Both the position numbers and the translations under genes were made by a program. From Pseudomonadota bacterium (GTDB taxonomy: Bacteria > Pseudomonadota > Gammaproteobacteria > Steroidobacterales > Steroidobacteraceae): a stretch of 64,000 nucleotides of DNA. Position 1 is the stretch's first letter. Every line of letters starts with the position of its first letter. The stretch is taken from positions 66,750 to 130,749 of the forward strand of contig JADIYJ010000014.1 of NCBI GenBank assembly GCA_016705325.1, given 5' to 3'. The notes under the pieces are model-generated. The model made no database searches and was not told the origin of the DNA. It saw only the letters and a program-made list of their open reading frames with translations. Positions 31,627 to 41,261 of the stretch are shown here, one piece after another.

Positions 31627-33377
31627 TTGCCCTTGGGCTCGAGGTGCATGTCCTTGAAGTACATGAGCCCCGGCGCCCACATGTGCTTGACCGGGTCGAC
31701 GTCGACGTGGATGACGGCCGGACCGCCCGTGGCCAGCGCGCGCTCGAGCGCGGGGCGCAGCTCGCGCGGATCGGCCACGCGTTCGCCGTGGGCTCCCATC
31801 GACTCGGCCAGCTTGTCGAAACGGATCTCGCCGAGGTCGGCCTTGATCGTCTCGTCGGGTCCGAGCGACTTCCTGATCAGGGTCTTGATCGGCTTGAGCG
31901 CGAACTGCTGGTTCATCTTCACCATGCCCCACTGCTTGTCGCAGAGCACGAGGTAGATCACCTGCAGGCCGTTGCGCACCGCGGTCTCGATCTCCTGCGG
32001 GTGGAACCCCATCGCGCCGTCGCCGATGATGCAGCAGACCGGCTGGCCCGGGCGCGCCACGGCCGCACCGGTCGCCTGCGCGACACCGGCGCCCAGCATG
32101 CCGAACTTGAACGTCGAGAGCAGCGTGTTCGGCACGCGCATCTCGTGGAAGAACATCGCCCACACCGCGGTGTTGCCACCGTCGGCGACCAGCGTGGTTC
32201 CCTCCGGAAACACCTGCTGGCAGACGTGCGCGACGTGTGCCGGATTCATCGGAACGGCCATGTCCTGCAGTTTCTCGTCGAGCTTCGCACGCTCGCTGCG
32301 GATGGTCTCGCGGTACTTCGCGACCTGGCGCCGGCGTGAGTCCAGGTTCATGCGGTCCTTGCGGCTCTCGAGTTCGGCGGCCAGCGCGGCCAGGAACAGC
32401 CTGGCGTCCGCCAGCACGGCCAGCGTCGCGGGCTTGTTGGCGCCGAGAATGTGGCCGTCGATGTCGACCTGGATCATCTTCTGCTCGGAGGGCTGCCGCC
32501 AGTTCGGCGCCTTGCCCCACCAGTCCGTCTCGCCGAGTCGTGAGCCCACGACCAGCACGACGTCGGCGTCGTTGCGGACCTCGTTGTTGAGCTTGATCAG
32601 CGCCATCGGGATGGCGAGCGCACTGGTCTCGGGCAACACGCCGCGACCGGCCCAGCTGGTCGTCACGGGTGCCTGCAAGGCTTCGGCGACGAGCCGCAGC
32701 TCGTCGTAGGCCGCCGCGTGGATCACGCCGCTGCCGGCGTGGATGATCGGGAAGTCGGCCGCTGCGAGCAGGTCGGCGGCCTGCGCGACCTGGGCTGGCG
32801 CCGGCACGAGCGCGTGCGTGTTGCGGAACTGCTGCGGCTGCCAGATGGCCACCTCCGCCTTCACCTTGCCGTTCATGATCGTTTCCGGCACGTCGAGGTG
32901 CACGACGCCCGGTCGTCCGTCCCAGCAGTTGCGAATCGCGGTGCGGCCGAGTTCGGCGACGCGGTCGAACGAGACGACTGCGTTGCTCCATTTCGCGAAG
33001 TGCTTGATCGCGCCGACCTGGTCGAACGCCTGGTAGGCGCCGCCGCGGTCCGGGTAGACGATCTGCGGCCGGCGGCAGCTCGTGATCGCCAGCACGCGAT
33101 TGCCTTCCGCGTTTTCGACCACCAGGCCAGGCAGCAGGTTCGCCACGCCGGGCCCGTTGCTCGCCATGCAGACACCGAGCTTGCCGGTCAGTCGGGCGTA
33201 GGCGCCGGCCATGTGTGCCGCGCAGGCTTCATGCCGCGGCGTGACGATCTCGATTCCCAGCTTGTGCAGGTTCGAGTAAAAGCCGAAGTACGTGCCGTCG
33301 ATGATGCCGAATACCTTTTCGACGCCCTCTGCCTGCAGCATGCGCGCAAGCACTGCTCCACCGCTGGTTTCGCTCAT
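31623..33377 (-). CDS. Thiamine-diphosphate-dependent enzyme (acetolactate synthase-like)
   Basis: A 584-residue ThDP enzyme with the three-domain layout of the acetolactate synthase/2-hydroxyacyl-CoA lyase superfamily. The catalytic Glu is in TPRHEACAAHMAGAYARLTG, and the ThDP/Mg motif is GDGAMGFHPQEIETAVRNGL, followed by VLCDKQWGMVKMN in place of the common NN. The first domain reads FGIIDGTYFGFYSNL, unlike true acetolactate synthases, so a decarboxylase or lyase on another 2-keto or 2-hydroxyacyl substrate is more likely. It is the first gene of a coupled run with a BASS transporter, epimerase and SDR. A palindrome lies 47 bases upstream of its start. Confidence 0.85.
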   Translation of the reverse strand: MSETSGGAVLARMLQAEGVEKVFGIIDGTYFGFYSNLHKLGIEIVTPRHEACAAHMAGAYARLTGKLGVCMASNGPGVANLLPGLVVENAEGNRVLAITSCRRPQIVYPDRGGAYQAFDQVGAIKHFAKWSNAVVSFDRVAELGRTAIRNCWDGRPGVVHLDVPETIMNGKVKAEVAIWQPQQFRNTHALVPAPAQVAQAADLLAAADFPIIHAGSGVIHAAAYDELRLVAEALQAPVTTSWAGRGVLPETSALAIPMALIKLNNEVRNDADVVLVVGSRLGETDWWGKAPNWRQPSEQKMIQVDIDGHILGANKPATLAVLADARLFLAALAAELESRKDRMNLDSRRRQVAKYRETIRSERAKLDEKLQDMAVPMNPAHVAHVCQQVFPEGTTLVADGGNTAVWAMFFHEMRVPNTLLSTFKFGMLGAGVAQATGAAVARPGQPVCCIIGDGAMGFHPQEIETAVRNGLQVIYLVLCDKQWGMVKMNQQFALKPIKTLIRKSLGPDETIKADLGEIRFDKLAESMGAHGERVADPRELRPALERALATGGPAVIHVDVDPVKHMWAPGLMYFKDMHLEPKGK

Positions 33378-33423
33378 GGTTGTGTCCCCGTCCCCGCACC
33401 CGCCGGTGATTCGTGGCGGACCT

Positions 33424-33446
33424 GTATAGTTGGCCTGTCACTATAC
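33424..33446. promoter_or_regulatory. Inverted repeat in the divergent gap, probable operator
   Basis: GTATAGT (33424-33430) and ACTATAC (33440-33446) are exact reverse complements around a nine-base spacer, between the divergent ThDP-enzyme and TauE genes. The arms also resemble -10 elements facing both ways. The regulator is not in the window. Confidence 0.5.
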
Positions 33447-33524
33447 CGCGCATCGTGCAGGCCCTAGCGCCGCGCGGCTGCAGTCCCTGGCATCGCTGTG
33501 GTTTTCCACGATGAATCGAAAGCA

Positions 33525-34349
33525 ATGGAAGCGTACGCAACCTGGCTGCCGGTGATCGCAGCGCTCGTCGCTGCCGGCGCCGCGGGCGGGCTGATCGCGG
33601 GGCTGCTCGGCGTGGGCGGGGGCATCGTGCTGGTGCCGGCGCTCGACCTGGCACTCGGCGCGGCCGGTGTCGATCGCGCCGTTTCGCTGCATGTCGCCGT
33701 GGCGACGTCCATGGCAACCATCGTCCCCACGGCAATTTCGTCCTCGCGTGCCCACGCGAGCCGCAACGCCGTCGACTTTGCGGTTGCGAAACGCTGGGCC
33801 GTGCCGATTGTCATTGGGGCGCTCGCCGGTTCGCTGGTCGCGGCTCACGTGAAGGTCAACGTACTCGCCGCGGTCTTTGGCACGGTGGCGTTGTTGTCCG
33901 CGCTCAAGATGCTGCTGCCGCTCGATCGCGTCGTGCTGCGTCAATCGCTGCCTGGCGGAGTGACCGGGGCGCTCATCCCGTCATTCATCGGCGCGATCTC
34001 CGCGATGATGGGGATCGGCGGCGGCACCTTGAGCGTACCCACGATGACGTTGTGTGGCGAGCCGGTGCACAGGGCCGTGGGTACGGCAGCGCTGCTGGGC
34101 TTGTGGATTGCGCTGCCCGCGACTGCAGGCTATCTGCTGGCGCGTCCCGCCGAGGCGGCCGCACTGCCACCATGGACGATCGGCTATGTCAGCCTGGCAG
34201 GTTTCGCGCTGGTGGCGCCCATCACTTGGCTGGTCGCGCCGCTGGGTGCCAGGCTGGCGCACTCGCTCGATCGGCGCAAGCTGTCGGCGGCCTTCGGTGT
34301 CTTTCTGCTGATCGTGGCGACGCGGATGTTGTATCGCGTCTTGTCGTGA
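33525..34349 (+). CDS. TauE/SafE-family sulfite/anion exporter
   Basis: A 274-residue membrane protein of the TauE/SafE family with eight hydrophobic segments. The duplicated signature is clear: GLIAGLLGVGGGIVLVPAL in the first half and GAISAMMGIGGGTLSVPTM in the second. Relatives export sulfite, sulfoacetate or other organosulfur anions, or move unknown acids. ATG 33525 is preferred over GTG 33498 because the first helix then starts at the normal distance. It is divergent from the ThDP-enzyme operon and separated from it by a palindrome. Confidence 0.87.
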   Translation: MEAYATWLPVIAALVAAGAAGGLIAGLLGVGGGIVLVPALDLALGAAGVDRAVSLHVAVATSMATIVPTAISSSRAHASRNAVDFAVAKRWAVPIVIGALAGSLVAAHVKVNVLAAVFGTVALLSALKMLLPLDRVVLRQSLPGGVTGALIPSFIGAISAMMGIGGGTLSVPTMTLCGEPVHRAVGTAALLGLWIALPATAGYLLARPAEAAALPPWTIGYVSLAGFALVAPITWLVAPLGARLAHSLDRRKLSAAFGVFLLIVATRMLYRVLS

Positions 34350-34405
34350 CCGCAACGTTCGGCGTCGTTGTCGGCTTGCAAGCGAGCCATGTCTGGCGGT
34401 TCGCC

Positions 34406-34654
34406 TCAGTCCCGGTCCGGCGCCCCAGGTGGAAAGTACTGCCGAAACGGTCTCGCTTCGTCGACGGCCCAGGTACGTCCCTCCAGCCGTTGCTCCAGCC
34501 AGCCATAGGCCAGGTCCAGGAGCCGCCTTGCTTCCGCCATCGCCGACGCGTCTTCGCGCGTTCGATACTCGAAAGGCACGTCGTTCTCGTAAAGCGCAAC
34601 GAGCACCTTCTGGCAATGCGACGAGAAGGGGTGGGCGTAGAGCGTCGGCGACAT
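34406..34654 (-). pseudogene. Glutathione S-transferase with internal deletions
   Basis: Only 82 codons remain of a protein normally about 210 residues long. The N-terminus MSPTLYAHPFSSHCQKVLVA is the first half of a GST thioredoxin fold. It runs directly into AEARRLLDLAYGWLEQRL, a helix from the C-terminal domain, and then into VDEARPFRQYFPPGAPDRD, the normal GST end. At least two internal blocks are missing, yet the frame is kept throughout. It cannot fold as a GST. It is either a decayed gene or a mis-assembled one. Confidence 0.7.
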
Positions 34655-34871
34655 GAAGCACCCGGGCTGGTAGTGCCGTGCAATCGACTGCAAATGGTCG
34701 TTGGACCGCTCCAATTTGGCAAGCGCACGCGGGCCGCCGGCGCACCGACGTCCTTTCACCGCACCGCATCATCGCCTGGACGCATGTACTGTCGGCAAGC
34801 CATGACATCGAGTCGGCGCGGGGCTAGCATCGCCCGCTCCAGGCAAACGGCAGAAACCGGTGGGGAAAACG

Positions 34872-35663
34872 ATGACCAACAACGCGCTGCGAATGCTGCT
34901 GCTCTGCGCGGCGTTCTCATTGCCGGTCGCTCGAGCGGCTGATCCGGTGGACGCAGCCGTTGCCAGTGGCAACGCAGTCGCCGCAGCCATTGCCAGCCCC
35001 GATCGCCCCAGGGCCGATCTCGAGCGTGACGCCGTCGCCAGGCCGGCCGAAGTGCTGGCCTTCCTGGGTGTCGCGCCCGGCATGCGGGTGGCAGACATGT
35101 TCTCGGCTGGCGGTTACTACACCGAACTCCTCGCCCGCACGGTCGGCGTCAAGGGCCAGGTGATCGCCTACAACAACCCGCCGTACGCCAGATTCGCGGA
35201 GAAAGGCATCGCCAGCCGCTATGCCGACGGACGGCTCGGCAACGTGCGGCAGGTCACGGCCGAGGTGGGCGACCTGCAGCTCGCGCCGGGATCGATCGAT
35301 GCCGCCCTGTTTGTCATGAGCTACCACGACGCGTACTGGCGCCCGGAGGACGGCTCCTGGAACAAGACCGATCCGGCCGAACTGCTCGAGCGGCTTTTCG
35401 CCGGGCTCAAGCCGGGTGGCGTCGTCGTCGTGCAGGACCACGTCGCGAGTCCGGGCGGTGATGTTGCCAAGGTGGTGGATACCCTGCACCGGATCGACCC
35501 GGCGCGGGTGAAGCAGGACTTTGCCCGGGCCGGGTTCGTCTTCGACGGCGAGAGCAAGGTGCTGGCGCACCCGGACGACGACCACACCAAGCTGGTGTTC
35601 GATGAGTCGATCCGTGGCAAGACGGACCAGTTCATCTACCGCTTTCGCAAGCCGATCCCCTAA
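34872..35663 (+). CDS. Exported SAM-dependent methyltransferase-like protein
   Basis: A 263-residue protein with a Rossmann methyltransferase fold: motif I appears as GMRVADMFSAGGYYTELLAR (split: VADMFSAGGYYTELLA), motif II region VIAYNNPPYA, and GLKPGGVVVVQDHV for motif post-II. The first 26 residues form a clear signal peptide ending ARAADP, which is odd because SAM is cytoplasmic. This peculiarity is shared by a known group of predicted methyltransferases. GTGGGGAAAACG just before ATG 34872 contains the ribosome-binding site. A related but broken paralogue lies at 46778-47643. Confidence 0.82.
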   Translation: MTNNALRMLLLCAAFSLPVARAADPVDAAVASGNAVAAAIASPDRPRADLERDAVARPAEVLAFLGVAPGMRVADMFSAGGYYTELLARTVGVKGQVIAYNNPPYARFAEKGIASRYADGRLGNVRQVTAEVGDLQLAPGSIDAALFVMSYHDAYWRPEDGSWNKTDPAELLERLFAGLKPGGVVVVQDHVASPGGDVAKVVDTLHRIDPARVKQDFARAGFVFDGESKVLAHPDDDHTKLVFDESIRGKTDQFIYRFRKPIP

Positions 35664-35705
35664 GATGCCGGCGCGCGGCGGTGGCCGCGCGTCAGGCTGG
35701 ATGGT

Positions 35706-36482
35706 ATGGAGCGAACGGTGTCCGTGGCCGCAGACGGCGTGTTGCGGCTGGCGATGTGGTCGGGGCCACGCAACCTGTCGACGGCATTCATGCGCTCGTG
35801 GGAAAATCGCGGTGACACGATCGTCATCGACGAGCCGTTCTACGCGCACTACCTGAAAGTCACGGGCCTGGATCACCCTGGCCGCGACGAAATTCTTGCG
35901 CACCATGAGACGGACTGGCGTCGTGTGGCCGACTCGCTGCGGGCCCCGCTGCCGTCGAACATCCGCGTCTTCTACCAGAAGCAGATGTCGCACCACCTGC
36001 TGCCGCACATGGGGCGCGAATGGCTCGACCCGGTGACGCATGCTTTCCTGATCCGCGACCCGTCGGCGATGCTGGCGTCGCTCGGCGAGAAGCTCACCGA
36101 CTTCGACCTGCTGGCCACCGGCCTGCCGCAGCAGGTCGAGATCTTCGAACACGTGCTCGAGCGCACGGGCAAAGTGCCGGCCGTGCTCGACTCCGCCGAC
36201 CTGCTCGAACGCCCCGAGCCGATGCTGCGTGCGCTGTGTGCGGCGCTCGCGGTGCCTTTCACGGATCGCATGCTGTGGTGGCCGGCCGGGCGGCGTGAAT
36301 CGGATGGCATCTGGGCCAGGCACTGGTATGACCGGGTCGAGCAATCGACCGGCTTTGAAGCGCCACCAGCGCCAGCGTCCGGGGTCGCCGCGATGACTCC
36401 GCTTCCCCCCGCCGTCGCCGAGATCGCGGCGCGGTGCCGTCCCTTGTACGAGAGGCTGCGCGCGCACCGTTTGCGCGCCTGA
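35706..36482 (+). CDS. Sulfotransferase-like P-loop protein
   Basis: A 258-residue protein of the sulfotransferase/P-loop superfamily. The 5'-PSB-like loop reads MWSGPRNLSTAFMRSWENR, and the later PVTHAFLIRDPSAMLASL fits the 3'-phosphate-binding block with the conserved RDP. Such proteins are common next to a class IV aminotransferase, as here (10 bases to the next start). The sulfate donor role of this subgroup is not shown experimentally to my knowledge. Start at ATG 35706; a GTG 18 bases in is possible. Confidence 0.8.
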   Translation: MERTVSVAADGVLRLAMWSGPRNLSTAFMRSWENRGDTIVIDEPFYAHYLKVTGLDHPGRDEILAHHETDWRRVADSLRAPLPSNIRVFYQKQMSHHLLPHMGREWLDPVTHAFLIRDPSAMLASLGEKLTDFDLLATGLPQQVEIFEHVLERTGKVPAVLDSADLLERPEPMLRALCAALAVPFTDRMLWWPAGRRESDGIWARHWYDRVEQSTGFEAPPAPASGVAAMTPLPPAVAEIAARCRPLYERLRAHRLRA

Positions 36483-36491
36483 GGTGATCCC

Positions 36492-37421
36492 TTGCTGCAG
36501 AAATTCGACGAACGCAATCGCAACCTGATCGTCAACGTCAGCGGCGAACTGGTGCATCGCGACCAGGCGCGCATCAGCCCGTTCGATTCGTCCGTGCAGG
36601 GCGGCGACGCGGTCTGGGAAGGGTTGCGGCTGTACAGCGGCCGCATCTTCCGGCTCGAGCAGCACCTCGATCGCCTGGTGAATTCGGCCAAGGCGCTCGC
36701 GTTCGCGCAGATTCCGACGCGCGCGACGATCACCCACGAGATTCGCCGCACGCTCGAGGCCAACGGCATGTTCGACGGCGTGCACATCCGCCTGACGCTC
36801 ACACGCGGGGTGAAGATCACCTCGGGGATGGATCCCCGGCTCAATACCCAGGGACCGACCTTGATCGTGCTCGCCGAGCACAAGGCACCCGTGTATGCGA
36901 AGGGCGGCCTCAGCCTGGTGACCAGCAGCGTGCGGCGCTTCCCGCCCGACTGCCTGGACCCGAAGATCCACCACAGCAACCTGATCCAGTCGATCCTCGC
37001 CAAGATCGAGGCGAACGTGGCCGGTGCCGACGACGCGCTGCTGCTCGATCAGCGCGGCTTCATCGCCGAGACGAATGCCACGCACGTGTTCATCGTCGAG
37101 CGGGGCTTGTTGCGCACGCCGCGGCTGGTCGCCTGCCCGGAGGGAATCACGCGCTCGACCGTGCTCGAGCTCTGCCGCACGCACGCCGTCCCGCACGAGG
37201 AAGTCGACCTGACGCTGACCCAGGCGTACTGCGCCGACGAGATGTTCTGCACCGGCACGATGGGTGAACTGGCGGCGGTCACGATGGTCGACGGCCGGCA
37301 GATCGGTGACGGCCAGCCCGGCCCGTTGACGCAACGTCTCGCGGCACTGTTCCGCGAGCTCACGGCGCGCGAAGGCACGGTCGTGGCCAAAGCCCATGGC
37401 TGGCCTCCGGCCACGGACTAA
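36492..37421 (+). CDS. Class IV aminotransferase (BCAT/D-amino-acid type)
   Basis: A 309-residue PLP-dependent aminotransferase, fold type IV. The Schiff-base Lys is in CLDPKIHHSNLIQSIL, ETNATHVFIV holds the cofactor Glu and Asn, and TGTMGELAAV the phosphate-binding residues. The N-terminal SPFDSSVQGGDAVWEGLRLY is the usual opening. Branched-chain amino acids are the default substrate, with D-amino acids or 4-amino-4-deoxychorismate lyase chemistry as alternatives. It starts with TTG at 36492, three bases behind AGGTGAT (36482-36488), and is linked to the sulfotransferase-like gene. Confidence 0.88.
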   Translation: MLQKFDERNRNLIVNVSGELVHRDQARISPFDSSVQGGDAVWEGLRLYSGRIFRLEQHLDRLVNSAKALAFAQIPTRATITHEIRRTLEANGMFDGVHIRLTLTRGVKITSGMDPRLNTQGPTLIVLAEHKAPVYAKGGLSLVTSSVRRFPPDCLDPKIHHSNLIQSILAKIEANVAGADDALLLDQRGFIAETNATHVFIVERGLLRTPRLVACPEGITRSTVLELCRTHAVPHEEVDLTLTQAYCADEMFCTGTMGELAAVTMVDGRQIGDGQPGPLTQRLAALFRELTAREGTVVAKAHGWPPATD

Positions 37422-37447
37422 ACGGTCTCAGTCGTTCGTCGATTCGC

Positions 37448-38290
37448 TCAGGCGACGCGCAATGCCGCTGCGTGGAACGCGATGTGGTCCGGCATGAACG
37501 TCTGGATGAAGTAGTAGCCGTGGTCGTATTGCGCGTGACGGCGCAACAGCAGCTTCTGCCCGGATCGTTGGCAGACATCCTCGAACAGCTCGGGCCGCAG
37601 TTGCTCGGCCAGGAACTTGTCGCTGAGACCCTGGTCGACCAGGATCGCGTCGCTGCGCGGCGCCTGCTGCACGAGATGCGTCGCGTCGTAGTTGATCCAG
37701 TCGTCGCGATTCGCGCCGAGGTAGTTGCCGAAGGCCTTGAGACCCCACGGCACCTGCGACGGCGCGACGATCGGCGCGAACGCCGAGACCGACCGATACT
37801 GCCGCGGCTTGCGTAAGCCGCAGACCAGCGCGCCGTGGCCACCCATCGAGTGACCCATGATCGATTGGCGGCCCGTATCGGCCGCGGCGAACTCACGCTT
37901 GATCAGCGCCGGCAGTTCGCGCGTCACGTAGCTGTACATGCGGTAGTGCGCCGACCACGGTGCCTGCGTCGCGTCCACGTAGAACCCGGCCCCGAGACCG
38001 AAATCCCAGCTGGCATCGTCACCGGGCAGCCGCGGTCCACGCGGACTCGTGTCGGGAGCCACCAGCATCAGGCCATGCTCCGCCGCGAGCCGTTGCGCAC
38101 CGGCCTTGGTCGGAAACGTCTCTTCCGTGCAGGTCAGGCCCGCAAGGTAATAGAGCACGGGCACGGGACCGGCTTGCACCTGCGGCGGTTCGTACACCGT
38201 GAACCGCATCGGCCCGGCGCACTCGCTCGACTCGTGCTCGAGGAAGCGTTGGGTGCCGCCGAAGCACGCATGCTCTGATAGCAGCTTCAT
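37448..38290 (-). CDS. fghA: S-formylglutathione hydrolase
   Basis: A 280-residue serine esterase that hydrolyses S-formylglutathione to formate and glutathione, the last step of glutathione-dependent formaldehyde oxidation. It has the expected LSEHACFGGTQRFLEHES opening, YYLAGLTCTEETF, nucleophile elbow IMGHSMGGHGAL, Asp in ILVDQGLSDKFL and His in YDHGYYFI. Length and motifs are complete. It starts nine bases after the stop of the glutathione-dependent dehydrogenase, making a two-gene operon. Confidence 0.95.
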   Translation of the reverse strand: MKLLSEHACFGGTQRFLEHESSECAGPMRFTVYEPPQVQAGPVPVLYYLAGLTCTEETFPTKAGAQRLAAEHGLMLVAPDTSPRGPRLPGDDASWDFGLGAGFYVDATQAPWSAHYRMYSYVTRELPALIKREFAAADTGRQSIMGHSMGGHGALVCGLRKPRQYRSVSAFAPIVAPSQVPWGLKAFGNYLGANRDDWINYDATHLVQQAPRSDAILVDQGLSDKFLAEQLRPELFEDVCQRSGQKLLLRRHAQYDHGYYFIQTFMPDHIAFHAAALRVA

Positions 38291-38299
38291 GCGGCCGCC

Positions 38300-39409
<1,110 letters not shown>

Positions 39410-39557
39410 GGTCGATGCTCCGATCGGTCGGCGGGGTGACGCCGGAGCCTAGCGCATCGAACCGCCGGTTGCAGCGCCGTCCCGGGCCCATTGCAACCTT
39501 TGGCGGCTCCGCTGCATCGAACTGACAACTGGAATCGTCCCGGCCGGAGGCCACGCC

Positions 39558-40727
39558 ATGAATTTCGTCACGCGCTGTGCCCTGACTGTCCTGTTCGCCT
39601 TCGCGGCCGTCGTGCTCGGCGCGTCCGCCCATGCCGCCGAGAACATCAGCAAGGTCAACGGCAGCGTAAAGGTCGAGCCGGGCCAGCAGGTCGGTGACGT
39701 CGACACCGTAAATGGCTCCGTGACGATCGGCGCCGGCGCCCGCGCTGGAGACGTCGAGACGGTCAACGGTTCGCTCAAGATCGAGGACAAGGCCGTGGTG
39801 GGCTCCGCCGAGACCGTCAACGGCTCGATTACGGTCGGGGCCGAGGCGGAGGTTCAAAAAGGCATCGAGGCCGTGAACGGCAGCCTGACATTGCGCAAGG
39901 ACGCCAAGGTCGCCGGCGGCCTCGAAAACGTCAACGGCTCAATGCTGGTTGAGGGTGCGCGGGTGGATGGCGGCATCGAGACCGTCAACGGCGACATCCG
40001 GCTCGCCACGGGTTCGCAAGTCACCGGCGGCATCCACGTGCAAGAGCACAAGTCGTGGTGGAAGGGCAAGAATTCCCGTAATCCACGCATCACGATCGAG
40101 CAGGGCGTGACGGTCGAGGGTCCGCTGCACTTCGAGCGCGAAGTCGAACTGTACGTTGCGCCAGGCGTGACTCTGCCGCCGGTCGAAGGCGTGCAGCCGC
40201 AGCGGTTCACGCTGGCAGGGGTTGGGGTTAGTCGGAACGGATGTCCGATTGCTGGGACCAGACTCAGTCGTAGAGCTTCGCGGCGGCACGAAGCTTTTCG
40301 GCGACCGCCTTGCGCAGCGATTCCGGCGCGAGCACCTGCACGTCCGCACCGTGCTTCAGGATGTCCATCACCAGTTCGGGTTCCTGCGCATACGGAAACT
40401 GCAGCAGGTACGTGCCGTCGAGCTGCGGCGTGCCGACCTGCTCCGGGTGCCAGGTCTCGCGCGACACCCAGCGCGCACTGCTGGCACCGAACTGCAGCAC
40501 GGCGTCCTGCGTTGCCGATCCGGCAAAGATACCGTAGCCGCTCGCGTAATGACGCTCGAGCGTGTCTTCGCCGATCTCCTTCACGTCCTTGTCCGGCATC
40601 GCGATCGCCGTCGCGATGGCGTCGAGCCCGAACGTCCGCAACGCCTGCCGCTTGTGGCACCACGCATCCAGGTACCAGTTGTCGCGGTAGTGCACGAGCC
40701 GTTGCGGCGAGACCTCGCGGTCGATGA
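39558..40727 (+). CDS. Exported repeat protein (bactofilin/DUF4097-like beta-solenoid)
   Basis: An exported protein whose residues 1-29 form a signal peptide, followed by six to seven solenoid repeats of about 18 residues, each ending in TVNGS or a variant (GDVDTVNGSV, GDVETVNGSL, GSAETVNGSI, GGIETVNGDI). A conserved tail, ITIEQGVTVEGPLHFEREVE to LPPVEGVQPQRF, ends near 40215. The remaining 165 residues to 40727 are Arg-rich, lack homology and lie wholly opposite the WYL regulator, so the true stop was probably lost through a frameshift near 40220. Function is unknown; polymer-forming or envelope-scaffold roles are typical guesses. Confidence 0.75.
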   Translation: MNFVTRCALTVLFAFAAVVLGASAHAAENISKVNGSVKVEPGQQVGDVDTVNGSVTIGAGARAGDVETVNGSLKIEDKAVVGSAETVNGSITVGAEAEVQKGIEAVNGSLTLRKDAKVAGGLENVNGSMLVEGARVDGGIETVNGDIRLATGSQVTGGIHVQEHKSWWKGKNSRNPRITIEQGVTVEGPLHFEREVELYVAPGVTLPPVEGVQPQRFTLAGVGVSRNGCPIAGTRLSRRASRRHEAFRRPPCAAIPARAPARPHRASGCPSPVRVPAHTETAAGTCRRAAACRPAPGARSRATPSAHCWHRTAARRPALPIRQRYRSRSRNDARACLRRSPSRPCPASRSPSRWRRARTSATPAACGTTHPGTSCRGSARAVAARPRGR

Positions 40728-41238
40728 CCTCCCCGTCCTGTCGCCGCTGGTGACGCAGCTTGAGTCGCTTGCGCGTGAGTACCGCCGTGGCGATCGTCCG
40801 GAAGTGAGCCGGCGCCACGCGTCGCGATCCCATCGACAGGATCTTGATGCGTCGCGCGATGTCCGCCGCCGAATGCTCGCCCGACTCGAGCAGGCTCCGC
40901 AGCCGTTTGCGCAACGGTGCGATCAGCTCGCTCAGCACGCCGGGCTGCAGGTCGCCCAGCAGGCGGTCCATCGTCAGCAGCGCCTGCAGTTCGTCCGCCG
41001 AAAACCAGAGCCCCGGCAATTGCCAGAGCTGGCTGTCCGCGATGGCGGGATCGAAGCCGTAGGCCTGCTGGTCGCGGTCGTACGCGATCGGCGCGCGCAT
41101 GCGGTCGCGCAGATACTCGAGGTCGCGCTTGAAGGTCGCACGCGAGATGCCGAGTTCCGACAGGAAGTCCTGCGTGCTGACGAAGTGGCGGCTGCGCAGC
41201 AGGTTCTGGATCTTGTAGAAGCGTTCGGTCCGTTCCAT
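40264..41238 (-). CDS. WYL-domain transcriptional regulator (YafY-like)
   Basis: A 324-residue regulator. An N-terminal winged helix-turn-helix (RTERFYKIQNLLRSRHFVS, then ISRATFKRDLEYLR) is followed by the WYL domain near residues 150-225, where LVHYRDNWYLDAWCHKRQALRTF gives the W-Y-L signature (split here: HYRDNWYLDAWCH). The C-terminal WCX extension ends VLAPESLRKAVAEKL. WYL proteins sense nucleotides or stress ligands and control DNA repair, metabolism and defence genes. It lies four bases from the next gene's apparent stop and is transcribed in the same direction. Confidence 0.92.
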   Translation of the reverse strand: MERTERFYKIQNLLRSRHFVSTQDFLSELGISRATFKRDLEYLRDRMRAPIAYDRDQQAYGFDPAIADSQLWQLPGLWFSADELQALLTMDRLLGDLQPGVLSELIAPLRKRLRSLLESGEHSAADIARRIKILSMGSRRVAPAHFRTIATAVLTRKRLKLRHQRRQDGEVIDREVSPQRLVHYRDNWYLDAWCHKRQALRTFGLDAIATAIAMPDKDVKEIGEDTLERHYASGYGIFAGSATQDAVLQFGASSARWVSRETWHPEQVGTPQLDGTYLLQFPYAQEPELVMDILKHGADVQVLAPESLRKAVAEKLRAAAKLYD

Positions 41239-41261
41239 CAGTCACCGTCGTCGTTTGGAGT

